Part shown: one piece after another, positions 1 through 9,417 of the stretch | Numbering within the stretch: the first letter of the stretch is position 1 | How the letters are laid out: each line of letters opens with the position of its first letter | Virus record (IMG/VR): IMGVR_UViG_3300034736_000523 | Span: 1-40,489 of that record | Reading direction: 5' to 3' (one strand) | Source: a virus | DNA: 40,489 bases | Notes under the pieces: model-generated | The model's database searches: none | The model's input: only the letters and a program-made list of their open reading frames with translations | Told to the model about the DNA's origin: nothing | Position numbers and translations under genes: made by a program

Positions 1-7
1 AGGGTAA

Positions 8-1621
8 TCAAGCTCTTTTTCTCCTACTAAGAAATCGGTTAGAAGCATTAACAACAGTCCGTTCTCTTTTATTTGTTGCAAATTTAGGTTTGGCTAGTCG
101 TTTACTATTACTAACAGCTATCCATACAGCATCTTTTAAATCATCGTGCGGTGGTTTTGTTAAGTGAAGTTCTTCTTCTAACAATCTTGTGTACCCACCT
201 TTCGTATGGTAAACACTTTTATTTCTGTAAAGAGGTTCAAATAACTGAGAGTTACGTTCTTCTTTTGTGCCTTCTCTCTGGTTTTTGTGTTGATGTTTAA
301 CTACCAACGTATGACCTGCTCTTCGTATCTCGTCTTGAATGAAATTAGCTACTACAGCACCACCAGCATTAGTTTCTACTGTTACTTCTCGGAAGTCCCA
401 ATACTCATGCATTGTAATAAGCTTCTCATAATATATTTCTGCCTTAGCTGTTTGGAATCTTTGAAGGTCTAGTACGTATAAGTACCCTTCATTATCCCAA
501 GCCGTCACGGCAATGGATGTGTAATCTCGTTTAACTTTACGAACACCACTGCCTTCACTAAATGCTAAATCCATACCACAAGCTAGTTTTAATTCTTTAT
601 TTCCGTAGAACCACCTGTTCTGCCTTTGCTCTAACAGATTAGGCTGGAGGTACATGAAACAATCTCTTGTAATCTTTGCTTCACTGGCTGCATTAGGGTC
701 ATTGTAATACTGTGAGTAATACAGCTCTAAGTTAAATGCTTCAGACTTCTTTTTACTTAATTCTGTCTGATTAAAACCGTACCAATTACCATCTGGCATT
801 TTAGTTCTAGGCCATACAAAGTCACCTGTACCATCGTATCTTTTACTAGTTTCTACTTTACGTTCAAACCACTTCCATAGTGGACGAGTCTCGGTAACAA
901 TACCTTCATCATCAAATATCTCGTATTCTTTTTCTTTCAAGGCTGCGTATAAATCATTATCCCCGTATCTTGTTCCTACCATCCACTTAATACTTCCTGT
1001 AGTGGCAATAGAAGCATACGACTGATAGACTTCTTTAATATCTTCTCGTTCAGCAGCACTACGGTAATTCTCGTTAGTAACCAAATCATCAAAGATACAC
1101 ATCTTGTAGTGCGCCCCTGTGTTGGTACTCTTAGCACTTGTAGCTGCTACTGTTGGGTCTTTTTCACTACGAGGTCTCTCAGGGTGGTCTACAGTTATTT
1201 CTGTTTTAGTCCAAGTTCCTAAAGACCTATGGTCGTATTCTTTAGTTCGAGGGTTAACTTCGTAGTTAAGCATCTCAGGCCAAAGCTCTCTGTAGGAATC
1301 ACTCTTAAATATATTCTTAATAACTGTCAACTGTCTTTCAGACAAAGTTGGGTTAGAAGATACATATGTAACAGTAAACCAAGGGTATTTAGTAATAGCC
1401 CATGAAGAAGCAACTGCTATACAAAAAGACTTCTGGTGGTCACGAGGTATCAATGCCGCAGCATTATCGCCTTGCCCTGTTTCCATTGCTTCTTCTAGAG
1501 ACCTTTGAAAGAAACGAAACATCTCTTCATGAACTTCTCCAAAGTACCTACTAGGAAACATAACTTGAGCATAGAAGAAAAGGTCACTCTCACAATCTTT
1601 CTTTAGTTGTTCAATACTCAT
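8..1621 (-). CDS. terL: Terminase large subunit (packaging ATPase/nuclease)
   Basis: The 537-residue protein has the layout of a phage large terminase, the motor that pumps DNA into the prohead and cuts concatemers. An N-terminal ATPase half has a degenerate Walker A (IPRDHQKS) near residue 58 and a Walker B (MCIFDDL) near residue 175. A C-terminal RNase H-like nuclease half shows acidic motifs in GMDLAF, VTVETNAGG and PPHDDLKDAV. The length fits the T7 gp19 type (about 590 residues). It follows the spanin-like gene with a 4-base overlap (ATGA) and is the last gene before the left edge. In T7-like phages large terminase ends the late operon, but here the portal would be expected next, outside the window. 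The call is firm from motifs and synteny. Confidence 0.95.
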   Translation of the reverse strand: MSIEQLKKDCESDLFFYAQVMFPSRYFGEVHEEMFRFFQRSLEEAMETGQGDNAAALIPRDHQKSFCIAVASSWAITKYPWFTVTYVSSNPTLSERQLTVIKNIFKSDSYRELWPEMLNYEVNPRTKEYDHRSLGTWTKTEITVDHPERPRSEKDPTVAATSAKSTNTGAHYKMCIFDDLVTNENYRSAAEREDIKEVYQSYASIATTGSIKWMVGTRYGDNDLYAALKEKEYEIFDDEGIVTETRPLWKWFERKVETSKRYDGTGDFVWPRTKMPDGNWYGFNQTELSKKKSEAFNLELYYSQYYNDPNAASEAKITRDCFMYLQPNLLEQRQNRWFYGNKELKLACGMDLAFSEGSGVRKVKRDYTSIAVTAWDNEGYLYVLDLQRFQTAKAEIYYEKLITMHEYWDFREVTVETNAGGAVVANFIQDEIRRAGHTLVVKHQHKNQREGTKEERNSQLFEPLYRNKSVYHTKGGYTRLLEEELHLTKPPHDDLKDAVWIAVSNSKRLAKPKFATNKRERTVVNASNRFLSRRKRA

Positions 1622-1956
1622 TTCTTTCCAAACTCTTCGCCAAGAATCTTATACTTCAAGATTGCCATATCCGAATGTATATCAACCATCATCCCTGATA
1701 TTACTTTTACTTGGTTGTCTACTTCTGAAAATCTATCCATAAGAGGAAGAACTATATGTTCTTTAATTTCTCTTTTGTCGTAGTAGTTTTTATTTAATTC
1801 CATTTCCAAGTTTATGATACTTTTTTCAATGTCGGCTTGTTTCTTTGAAAGCAATTCGCTTTTTTTCTCAAGAGAGTTAAAGTAGCTTTTTGCAAAAAAA
1901 GTAAAAACAGCTAGTGCTGGAATCCACAGAAATTTAGCTAAGGCACTAAGTTCCAT
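1618..1956 (-). CDS. Small membrane-anchored coiled-coil protein, probable i-spanin (Rz-like)
   Basis: This 112-residue protein has one N-terminal membrane segment (about residues 8-24, FLWIPALAVFTFF) followed by a charged, heptad-like helical region. That is the shape of an inner-membrane spanin, which helps disrupt the outer membrane at lysis of Gram-negative hosts. It lies between small and large terminase, where T7 carries its Rz-type gene 18.5, and overlaps both neighbours. I read the other frames of this gene for a lipoprotein partner (Rz1, o-spanin) and saw no lipobox. Shape and position support the call; there is no sequence motif. A second holin or an unrelated membrane protein remains possible. 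Confidence 0.55.
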   Translation of the reverse strand: MELSALAKFLWIPALAVFTFFAKSYFNSLEKKSELLSKKQADIEKSIINLEMELNKNYYDKREIKEHIVLPLMDRFSEVDNQVKVISGMMVDIHSDMAILKYKILGEEFGKK

Positions 1957-2455
1957 TAACCAGATTCCTTTTTCTTATTTCAGTTGCAATATTGCTGACA
2001 TTGCTCGTTTTAATAGTTGGCACTTTCTTTTCAGGACGACCCACCCCTTTCGTAACTTCTTTTTTAGTAACTTTGTCATATAGTTTCCAAGCTGCTTGAG
2101 TATCACCATCAGCAATAGCATCCAGAAGAACCCTTTTAGCAGCCGATTCGTTAGACTTTTCTTTTTCTTCTCTCCAGTCATTAAGTCCTGTAAAGTTACT
2201 GCCATTTACTTCTCCTGTTTGAAACCACTTTTCTTTACAAAGCTTTTGCCAGTGGCCCCAACTGTTAAGAAGAGATAGAGCTGCATCATATTCATCGACA
2301 GATTCCCTATATACTCTAGCAAAGCTGACATACGTATTACCTTTACGAGAAGTATAATCTTCAGGTCGAAGAGTAAAAAGGGCATCAGGATTGTTATATT
2401 CATAGAATAACCCTTGAGTAAACATCACACCATTACTACCTTTTAATTTACTCAT
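1946..2455 (-). CDS. terS: Terminase small subunit
   Basis: The 169-residue protein resembles small terminases of T7-like marine phages, which recognise DNA and regulate the large subunit. The central segment with SWGHWQKLCKEKWF and, shortly after, DWREEKE is the recognisable conserved part. The C-terminal third is basic and probably contacts DNA. It overlaps the downstream spanin-like gene by 11 bases and precedes large terminase, the normal order. The start ATG lies about 10 bases downstream of an AAAGGAAA-type ribosome site. Hydrophobic open frames inside this gene in other registers look like shadows. Confidence 0.8.
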   Translation of the reverse strand: MSKLKGSNGVMFTQGLFYEYNNPDALFTLRPEDYTSRKGNTYVSFARVYRESVDEYDAALSLLNSWGHWQKLCKEKWFQTGEVNGSNFTGLNDWREEKEKSNESAAKRVLLDAIADGDTQAAWKLYDKVTKKEVTKGVGRPEKKVPTIKTSNVSNIATEIRKRNLVNGT

Positions 2456-2467
2456 AAACTTTCCTTT

Positions 2468-4615
2468 TTAAGATGTAAAGAATTGTCTTCTAGCACTCCA
2501 AGGGCTTACAATACCACTTGTACTTGTAAACCTTAATCTTACGTATAGATTACTTGCTGCTGGTAAACCTGAATAAACTACACCATACTTGTCATTGGGG
2601 TTTGCATAGCTAGTAAAAACAGGGTTAAGGAACTGTTGGTCGGAGGCTATTTCCCAATCTGAGCTAGCATGGGATTGACCTGTAGTGCCAGCAAATACAC
2701 TAGGCACGAATCCACCGTTATTTGGGTTTTTTGTTACACCATCTACTGCTGGGTTAGTTATGCTAGGCGTAACGACTTGAGGGTATACAGCAGCTAAAGA
2801 AACATCCTCAATTAAAGAAAATTCAGGGGTGTTGTTGGGGTCACTATAATCTCCACTTTTTGAACATATAAAGAAAGCATACTTCTGAAAGTCAAATGCT
2901 GGGAGAGGAGATACATTAACATTTGAGTTACTTATTACGTCACCAGCAGTCCAAGCTCCTGAATTAGGAGGAATGAAACCTCGAAGAAATCTTCCTTTAA
3001 AACCATCTTGAATATAAGCAGTACCAAAATCCGCTCTTAATTGATTTGTATCATCTATTTCTATTCCCGTATTGCTTAAACCCCCTACTAAACGCAAGAT
3101 ACCATTTACTGCGGTACACTCTAAACTGTTTCTTAACCACTTTCCTTCCGTAGCATTGCTAGGAAGACGTATTGTCCAACTCTGTAAAGTTGTATAAGGA
3201 GTTTGTTCATTTCTTACTAGGAAAGTATTTCCAATATAACGAGGGTTTTCTCCTGAAGCGTGTAGGATTATATTTCTAAATAAAACACTATCGACATTTT
3301 CCGTAATAAATATGTTATTTTCTACTAGTAAGTTATTCACAGTCCCTGTATCAAATGTAAACATACTAGTATAATGATTAGGAACAATAATCTTACAATT
3401 TTTAATTGTTAGGTTGTTAACTATGTAGTGTGTTCCATTTTGTTGAACGTTATCCCCCCTAGTCCTTATAAAGCCCCCATTTGGGGTATTATAATAACTG
3501 TCAGTAAGAGGGTCGTAGGTAGCAGAGGGGTTATCAGGGTCATTGTCTTTAGTAAAGATTTTAGTAATCCCGTCAAAAGTACAATCAGATGAGTTAGAAA
3601 CACCATCCGCATCACTATCTATCTCTAAAATATCTTTATATAAGTTACCATACCCTTTATCTACAATAGGCTGTGCGCTGTTATTAATTACACCATTCAT
3701 ACAAGTGAAGTAAGAACATCCTTCTAAAGAGTATATACCATTACGTTGTTCTGCATCTGTACCCAAGCTGTTATCGAATACAAAACCATCTAATACATTA
3801 CCTCTGCCTGTACCATGAACTATACCGGCTGCTATATTATATCCATGTATATCTCTAATTGAGTTGTAACTTGCACCACCATCAAGAGTTATGCAGCGAG
3901 GAATACTGGGATTAGAAGCACTTACATTAACACAACGTTCAACTGTGATACCTTCAACTGTGTTTCTATGCGCTCCTGCACCTGTTAAATGTACGGCTGC
4001 TGCACTTGTTGATGTATCAGGAGTAGCTCCCATGTTTTTTACTTTTAAATCTTTTATAATGTTGTATGCAGATTCTATTCGTAAGGGATAAGAAGCTGTA
4101 TTAAGCATATCAAAAGTAATGTCACTTATATGCGAACGGTCTGCTTGAATTGTAATAAGAGGGAGAGTATTATCATACGTACTTATTGGACAAACCGTAC
4201 CACTCCCTGCCAGTAAAACCCTTTGAGCATATATAACATTAGAGAAGTAATACACACCCCCTTCAATTAACACAGTTTCTAGAGTATTTGCAGATGCTAA
4301 AGCAAGGTTTAACGCAGTAATACTATCGAAAGTCGGGTCATTAGGGATTGCCCCAAAATCTCGAATGTCTCGGTAAGTAGTAGGTATTGCCTCTGCAACA
4401 ATGTTTAAGTCTTGTAGTCTTACTGCATCATTTGGGTCAGAAGGAGCTGGCAAATTTAGAATTTTATTTCCATTCAAATCCAAATGATCAGTCATCTGAT
4501 TAGGAGCTTCTCCTGTTCTGGATATAAAATCTTCTTGAGCCGCAGCAATCTTCTCTAACTCTGTGTTTAGAGTTCCTATTGTGCTTTTAATGCCTGATGT
4601 TGTGTACCTTGCCAT
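2468..4615 (-). CDS. Tail spike/fibre with shared N-terminal anchor and beta-helix-like body
   Basis: The 715-residue protein is probably a receptor-binding or depolymerising tail protein. Residues 1-70 (MARYTTSG, then LDLNGNKILNLPAPSDPNDA) form a conserved virion-anchoring segment nearly matching the start of the fibre encoded at 5071-7326. Residues about 85-450 start with YRDIRDFGAIPNDPTFDSI, the entry motif of pectate-lyase-type beta-helices, and continue as an Asn/Gly/Ile-rich right-handed helix pattern. The last part looks like a small fibronectin-type or carbohydrate-binding beta domain. No catalytic residues can be assigned by eye. It sits just upstream of small terminase in the late operon. 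Spike is confident; enzyme specificity is unknown. Confidence 0.82.
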   Translation of the reverse strand: MARYTTSGIKSTIGTLNTELEKIAAAQEDFISRTGEAPNQMTDHLDLNGNKILNLPAPSDPNDAVRLQDLNIVAEAIPTTYRDIRDFGAIPNDPTFDSITALNLALASANTLETVLIEGGVYYFSNVIYAQRVLLAGSGTVCPISTYDNTLPLITIQADRSHISDITFDMLNTASYPLRIESAYNIIKDLKVKNMGATPDTSTSAAAVHLTGAGAHRNTVEGITVERCVNVSASNPSIPRCITLDGGASYNSIRDIHGYNIAAGIVHGTGRGNVLDGFVFDNSLGTDAEQRNGIYSLEGCSYFTCMNGVINNSAQPIVDKGYGNLYKDILEIDSDADGVSNSSDCTFDGITKIFTKDNDPDNPSATYDPLTDSYYNTPNGGFIRTRGDNVQQNGTHYIVNNLTIKNCKIIVPNHYTSMFTFDTGTVNNLLVENNIFITENVDSVLFRNIILHASGENPRYIGNTFLVRNEQTPYTTLQSWTIRLPSNATEGKWLRNSLECTAVNGILRLVGGLSNTGIEIDDTNQLRADFGTAYIQDGFKGRFLRGFIPPNSGAWTAGDVISNSNVNVSPLPAFDFQKYAFFICSKSGDYSDPNNTPEFSLIEDVSLAAVYPQVVTPSITNPAVDGVTKNPNNGGFVPSVFAGTTGQSHASSDWEIASDQQFLNPVFTSYANPNDKYGVVYSGLPAASNLYVRLRFTSTSGIVSPWSARRQFFTS

Positions 4616-4687
4616 TATAACCTCTTAACCTTAAATTTAATTATACTGACCAAACCGCAGCCATATTCTGTACAGCTAGTTGCTGTG

Positions 4688-5074
4688 TTACGCAAATATA
4701 CCTAAGATTGTTGGTGGAGTGTATTCTGTCACATTTCCATCAGCATCAGTAATTTCAACTGCTGTTCTGTCATAAACACTGTCGTATATTTCTTGACCAC
4801 CCTCATCAAAAATATACTCGCCATTTTCACAAACGCCAATTCTTTGACATGTATCTAGTGAATCAAAAACATCAACTTCATCTTGATTTAACAGACGTAT
4901 TAATGACAATGTTCTTTTCCCGTCGGGATGATAAAAAACTGGTATTTTGCCAACTTCATAAGATAAATTATTATCATCATCAATACTAAATCCTAGTATT
5001 TCATTTTCAGCATTTGCCTGTGCTTCTGCTCTAAATTCTTCAACGTTTGGTATGTATGTTATTAAATCAATCAT
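4688..5074 (-). CDS. Small acidic protein after the fibre gene, possible fibre chaperone/assembly protein
   Basis: This is a 128-residue acidic protein with no recognised domain. Its ATG overlaps the stop of the 751-residue fibre gene (4 bases), so the two are translationally coupled. A small gene immediately behind a fibre is the usual place for a tail-fibre assembly chaperone or a fibre cap, but that is inference from position only. A comparable pair, a LamG-bearing protein followed by a small acidic protein with a 4-base overlap, recurs at 26145-27157. The C-terminus ends in a short hydrophobic PPTILGIFA tail. Confidence 0.5.
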   Translation of the reverse strand: MIDLITYIPNVEEFRAEAQANAENEILGFSIDDDNNLSYEVGKIPVFYHPDGKRTLSLIRLLNQDEVDVFDSLDTCQRIGVCENGEYIFDEGGQEIYDSVYDRTAVEITDADGNVTEYTPPTILGIFA

Positions 5075-7326
5075 GGCAATAAATACTCTATCTCGTTAGC
5101 GTTTAACGCAAAATCATAAATTCTAAAATCTTTTATATTTCCGTTTGACTTTTTTAATGCACTTCCCGCAAGATCAAAAAATAATACATTACCTGATAAT
5201 AATAAGGATGGGTCAGAAAGTTTAGTAGCCGTAGCTTCTGTGCCGTTGATGTTTAATTTTACATTTGACCCCTCTACAGTTATTGCAAAATATACTGTAT
5301 TTTCTGTTGAAGCAACACCAAGTTGTACTGCTGCACTAGCATCATCGTATCTAAATAAATATGTGTCTGGATTGGCTGCGCTGTAAAAGAACGTAAAAAA
5401 TCCGACCGAAGAAGTTGGTATTGTAAATATTCTTTTAGCTCCTGTATTTGTGTTTACTGATTTATTAGATATAATTCCAAAAATAGAAAATTCTTTTGTT
5501 ACTACGTTATTTAAAACTGGTAGCAAAGCTGTATCAGCTATTCTAGTGGCAGGCGTTGCAACTGTTGGTATGTAACTAGTAGCAACTAGAGATTGTTCAA
5601 TCTGTGCGCCCCAAGCATATATAGTTTCACCTGTGCCAAGTGTTTGTCCGCCGCCGATAAGAAACAAGTTGGCAGCCACGTCATTACTGTTAATTTCAAA
5701 TCTTTGCCATTCTGTTGTTAAATTTATTGATTTTTCTTGTTGTACCCCACCTTGAAAGAATAATTTGATTAATTTTGGAACATCAGCTCTTAGCCAAACA
5801 CTAGCAGTAGACAGAATTGATGTTGCTGCAAAGCTTTGTTTTACAAGACCGTTAGCAGACGTTCCAACGAACTTGTCAGCAGTCATAGTGCCGTCTGGTG
5901 CTACAACGTTGTTTGCTGTTACAGTAACTGTATTTTTAACCCAGACCGAATTGTCAAATTGCTCAGAATATCGAGCAATATTAGTGCCCGCCTGTTCAAT
6001 TAAAAACCCATCTTTTTCTTCTCGAATAGTATCAACTGCTGCTATTTTTACAATGCCGTATCTGTCAACATATGTTGCCATTGATGCTCTTGTAAATGTT
6101 ATATCGCTATCTGTGCCCGTTGGCGCTGATGTCTCTACAAGTTTATTTGTTTTAAATAAATGACATAACGGATTATCAAGTAAAGACTGTCTCTTTAGAG
6201 AACTTCTGTCAGCTTTTAAATCAAGAGCTGTTTGTTGTGCAGTGCTTACAGCCTTGTTTGCGTCTGATGTATTATTAACATTGCTTAACCCAACGTCTGC
6301 TTTAACAAGAGATACAACTCCCGTTTTACCTGCTACAGAGTCTACAACATTAACTTCAGCTCCTGCTGCGATCCCATCTAACTTGACGTTATCAGCGCTG
6401 GTAAAGTTTATCTCTGTTAACCCACCATCACCCACTGAGTAAGTGGTATCGGCAGGGATTGTGACGGTCTCAGTTGTATTATTGCCGCGCTTGAGTGTAA
6501 TCACCTGCCCTGCGATTGATAAAGCGTCTGTGGCGTGTAATGCGCCTGCTTCAGTATCGTGAACAACTGAGGCGGGTAACGTGTAATTATTCGCACTTGC
6601 CGCAATACCATCGAGTTTAGTATTATCTGCCGTCGTAAAGTTAACTTGCGTCAATCCACCGTCACCAACCGTATAGGTAGTGTGAGTGTCTGTGAATAAA
6701 GCGCCAAGAGGTACGTTAGTCAAAACTTGCGTATCATCTACTTTACTATTTAAAGCAATTTGAGTTAGAGTAGATATAGGCTTATCAGCATCTGCTGTAT
6801 TGTTTACGTTAGACAACCCAACTTGTGTCTGTGTAACAGAATGTGGATTATTTATATCTGCAGTATGTGCAGTTAAAGCAGTCGTATCCGCCTTTAAGCC
6901 TATAGCTGTACTTTGTGCTGTACTAACAGGTTTATTTACGTCTGATGTGTCATCAACGTTTCCAAGACCTACTTCTGATTTATCTGGAGCATGTCCTGTA
7001 TGAAAATTAATAGATGTAGCAGCATAAGCATCTTCTGCCCTTAAAATGCCTGATGTGGCTGTAGGACTTGTTGTTAAATCACTTTCATAAAGGATACCTA
7101 TAATTTCAGGTAAAGTTAAATCTTGTAATCGCACAGGGTCAGATGGATTTACAGGAGGAGGGAGGTTTAAGATACGGTTATTATTCATATCTAAGTTGTA
7201 TTCTATTTGATTCGGAGTGTCCCCTACTCTAGATAGCAAGTCTTCTTGCGAGACAGCAATTTTTTCTAGTTCTGCATTGAGAGCTTCTAGTGAAGTTTTC
7301 TGTCCTGATGTGGTATAACGTGCCAT
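5071..7326 (-). CDS. Tail fibre with shared N-terminal anchor, internal repeats and LamG-like C-terminus
   Basis: The 751-residue fibre begins with the same anchor of about 70 residues as the spike at 2468-4615 (MARYTTSGQK, then LDMNNNRILNLPPPVNPSDP). The shaft carries three copies of a unit of about 20 residues (cores VGLGNVDDTSD, VGLSNVNNTAD, VGLSNVNNTSD) and two copies of a longer unit (YTVGDGGLTQVNF and YSVGDGGLTEINF, each followed by KLDGIA). Such units are common in long tail-fibre shafts. The C-terminal half has two jelly-roll or concanavalin-like stretches ending in DFRIYDFALNANEIEYL, typical of LamG-like lectin domains. It is probably host-recognising. The repeat region around 6350-6650 looks more GC-rich than its surroundings, suggesting modular exchange. 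Confidence 0.82.
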   Translation of the reverse strand: MARYTTSGQKTSLEALNAELEKIAVSQEDLLSRVGDTPNQIEYNLDMNNNRILNLPPPVNPSDPVRLQDLTLPEIIGILYESDLTTSPTATSGILRAEDAYAATSINFHTGHAPDKSEVGLGNVDDTSDVNKPVSTAQSTAIGLKADTTALTAHTADINNPHSVTQTQVGLSNVNNTADADKPISTLTQIALNSKVDDTQVLTNVPLGALFTDTHTTYTVGDGGLTQVNFTTADNTKLDGIAASANNYTLPASVVHDTEAGALHATDALSIAGQVITLKRGNNTTETVTIPADTTYSVGDGGLTEINFTSADNVKLDGIAAGAEVNVVDSVAGKTGVVSLVKADVGLSNVNNTSDANKAVSTAQQTALDLKADRSSLKRQSLLDNPLCHLFKTNKLVETSAPTGTDSDITFTRASMATYVDRYGIVKIAAVDTIREEKDGFLIEQAGTNIARYSEQFDNSVWVKNTVTVTANNVVAPDGTMTADKFVGTSANGLVKQSFAATSILSTASVWLRADVPKLIKLFFQGGVQQEKSINLTTEWQRFEINSNDVAANLFLIGGGQTLGTGETIYAWGAQIEQSLVATSYIPTVATPATRIADTALLPVLNNVVTKEFSIFGIISNKSVNTNTGAKRIFTIPTSSVGFFTFFYSAANPDTYLFRYDDASAAVQLGVASTENTVYFAITVEGSNVKLNINGTEATATKLSDPSLLLSGNVLFFDLAGSALKKSNGNIKDFRIYDFALNANEIEYLLP

Positions 7327-7341
7327 TATAATGTTCCTGTT

Positions 7342-9417
7342 TTAAAATAAAGACCCTTCAAAGGGGAGTTCGCTACTTGTGGGGTCATTCTGAAAAACTA
7401 TATTAGCTATGTTGTTTGAAATAACTGTCCCCTTAAACAGAGTATCAATATTAGTATTAGAGTAAGACCCACCTCTCATGTTCAAAGTGAATTCCACACT
7501 AACATCACAAATTGCATTAACAATCTCAATCTCACAGTTTTCTATTGTAAAGGTAGATCCTCCACCAGTACGTGGTACAAAAACCTCTCGAAAGGAAGAT
7601 ACTGCATCATTTATGAATTGACAGTTAACAGCTTTATTCTTTCGAGTCATATGGTAAAGACCGCGAGAGTTTGTAAACTTAGAGTCTTGTATTATGTTGC
7701 TTTGATCACCATCTGTTAAATCTTCTCCTGCTCCTGCTCCAGCAACTTGCCCCCCTAAGTACACACCATATGAACAATTTACTAAGTCACATCTGATGAA
7801 TGTATTTTCCCTACATCCGTTGTGCTGTGTTAAATAGGAAGCGTTTGTTCCTTGGAAGTCTATGCAGTCCATTACTTTGTTTCTGTGACTAAAAGATATA
7901 GAAGCGCAGTGTCTCCCCTCATGGCTCTTCAAATACTGAGCTGTATTATCATTTCCATCACTTAGTTGTCCAGCGTATGCTAAACCGTTAGTACCTGCTG
8001 CTGTAGGTGACTTTTGATATATACCTAACAAGTAAGAATCTGCACAGCAAACTAACTCGGCTACTCCAGAAGCATTATATAAAGAATTAAAATTACTTAT
8101 TGTTATACCTACACAATAACTAGCTCGTACACCCATTCCATAGTATTGAGATGATCTGTTGGGAGCAAACTTAATTAAAGACGGCCCTTCCATTCTAGAG
8201 TTTGTGTTAGGTACATCTAACCTCGAAACTTGAGAACCCGAAGCTAATTGCCTTATAGGAAGAGTTCTATCCGTATAAACTATGTTACCAAAAATATCTG
8301 TAATAATGCATACATGCTTATTAATGCGTATAGCATCACCTTCTTGGAAGGCACTTGCATCTATAACTGAGAAAGAGTTACCGCCTTTATTTGTTACGGC
8401 TGCTGTTGTAGTAAGGACTGTCTCATTAGTGCTTGTCCCGTTTACATCTACGTTTATGCTGTACAAAGCTTTTGTTGTTGAACTTAATTCTCCTGCCCCT
8501 AAGAATGTAACTACGCAATTACTTGCATGGGAAACTTCTTTAAAGCCTTTATTGAACAGTACAAAACCTGAGAGAGAAAAGCTTGTACTATCTATATATA
8601 AACTTCTATTAGGGTTTAACTGTGCAGCTAATGCTTGGAGGTTAGCAGTGTAATCTGCGCCATCTGACCTCATACCTCCCATACTACTTGTTAGTACATT
8701 AGATATATTCTTAGCTACATCTCCTGATGCTACATAGAAATCTACATATCCATCTGGTACTACACCGTAATCGGCTGGAGACAGAATAATAAAATCCATA
8801 TTAGGTACAGGGGCTTCATTTGTGTAATACCGTCTTGTTGATACAACCAAACCCCTTACTGGACTACTACTTATTAAGTCTGCAACATTATCAAATAGAG
8901 GTCTTAAAGCTACTTCATCTAATAGGCTTGTAGTATTATTTGCTATATCTGTAGTATTATTTGATATAGCTGTAGCATTAGCAGAAATATTAGTATTTTG
9001 TGTAGTTTGTTCGGTTTGCAAGTTTGTTATTTGAGCAGTATTGATTCCTGTTTCAACTTCTGTATCTGTGACACGAAGAGTTAAAGCTGCAAGACTTTCT
9101 TCTGTAGCAGCCTCACCTATGTTCTCAGCATTAAGTTTGACCTGAGTGTCGAGTAGTTTGTCAGCGTTCTTTAGGGAAGTTGCGCCTGTAAGATAATTGG
9201 TTGTTGGGTCTGCGGAGTAAGTCCCGTCTGCCTCTAACCCAGCTCCCGTTTCAATTGCATCAATTCTATTTCCTAGTGTAGTATCTGCCAATAAAAATTT
9301 TTGATCTAAAGCCAGAAGTTCGGAAGTAGTATTTTTAGATAAGTTTAAATCCGATCTTTTTCTCTGTCTCTCTTCACCACGTATTCTATTCTTATGACTT
9401 ACGGGTATACGGCTCAT
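7342..9417 (-). CDS. Tail spike protein (coiled-coil stalk plus beta-helix)
   Basis: This is a 691-residue tail protein. A basic N-terminus (MSRIPVSHKNRIRGEERQRK) leads into a long helical, Ala/Thr/Asn-rich coiled-coil stalk to about residue 170 (ANATAISNNTTDIANNTTSL). Then SPADYGVVPDGYVD near residue 210 opens a beta-helix-like body rich in Asn, Ser and Gly. Its N-terminus does not match the anchor shared by the other two tail proteins, so it probably attaches by a different site. The ATG overlaps the holin stop (ATGA), placing it second in the left late block. No catalytic residues were assigned. The spike class is confident from architecture; the target is unknown. Confidence 0.8.
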   Translation of the reverse strand: MSRIPVSHKNRIRGEERQRKRSDLNLSKNTTSELLALDQKFLLADTTLGNRIDAIETGAGLEADGTYSADPTTNYLTGATSLKNADKLLDTQVKLNAENIGEAATEESLAALTLRVTDTEVETGINTAQITNLQTEQTTQNTNISANATAISNNTTDIANNTTSLLDEVALRPLFDNVADLISSSPVRGLVVSTRRYYTNEAPVPNMDFIILSPADYGVVPDGYVDFYVASGDVAKNISNVLTSSMGGMRSDGADYTANLQALAAQLNPNRSLYIDSTSFSLSGFVLFNKGFKEVSHASNCVVTFLGAGELSSTTKALYSINVDVNGTSTNETVLTTTAAVTNKGGNSFSVIDASAFQEGDAIRINKHVCIITDIFGNIVYTDRTLPIRQLASGSQVSRLDVPNTNSRMEGPSLIKFAPNRSSQYYGMGVRASYCVGITISNFNSLYNASGVAELVCCADSYLLGIYQKSPTAAGTNGLAYAGQLSDGNDNTAQYLKSHEGRHCASISFSHRNKVMDCIDFQGTNASYLTQHNGCRENTFIRCDLVNCSYGVYLGGQVAGAGAGEDLTDGDQSNIIQDSKFTNSRGLYHMTRKNKAVNCQFINDAVSSFREVFVPRTGGGSTFTIENCEIEIVNAICDVSVEFTLNMRGGSYSNTNIDTLFKGTVISNNIANIVFQNDPTSSELPFEGSLF

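Noticed and set aside
1975-2403. Two hydrophobic open frames on the minus strand inside small terminase
   Set aside because: They are out-of-frame readings of a well-supported terminase gene and have no independent ribosome sites, though a nested membrane protein cannot be fully excluded.
4618-4660. Perfect TATAAT on the minus strand ahead of the spike gene at 2468-4615
   Set aside because: No acceptable -35 at 16-18 bases, in an AT-rich short gap; not enough to call a promoter.
5765-7003. Several plus-strand open frames opposite the fibre gene
   Set aside because: They mirror the repeated, stop-poor fibre coding sequence on the other strand and lack start signals.
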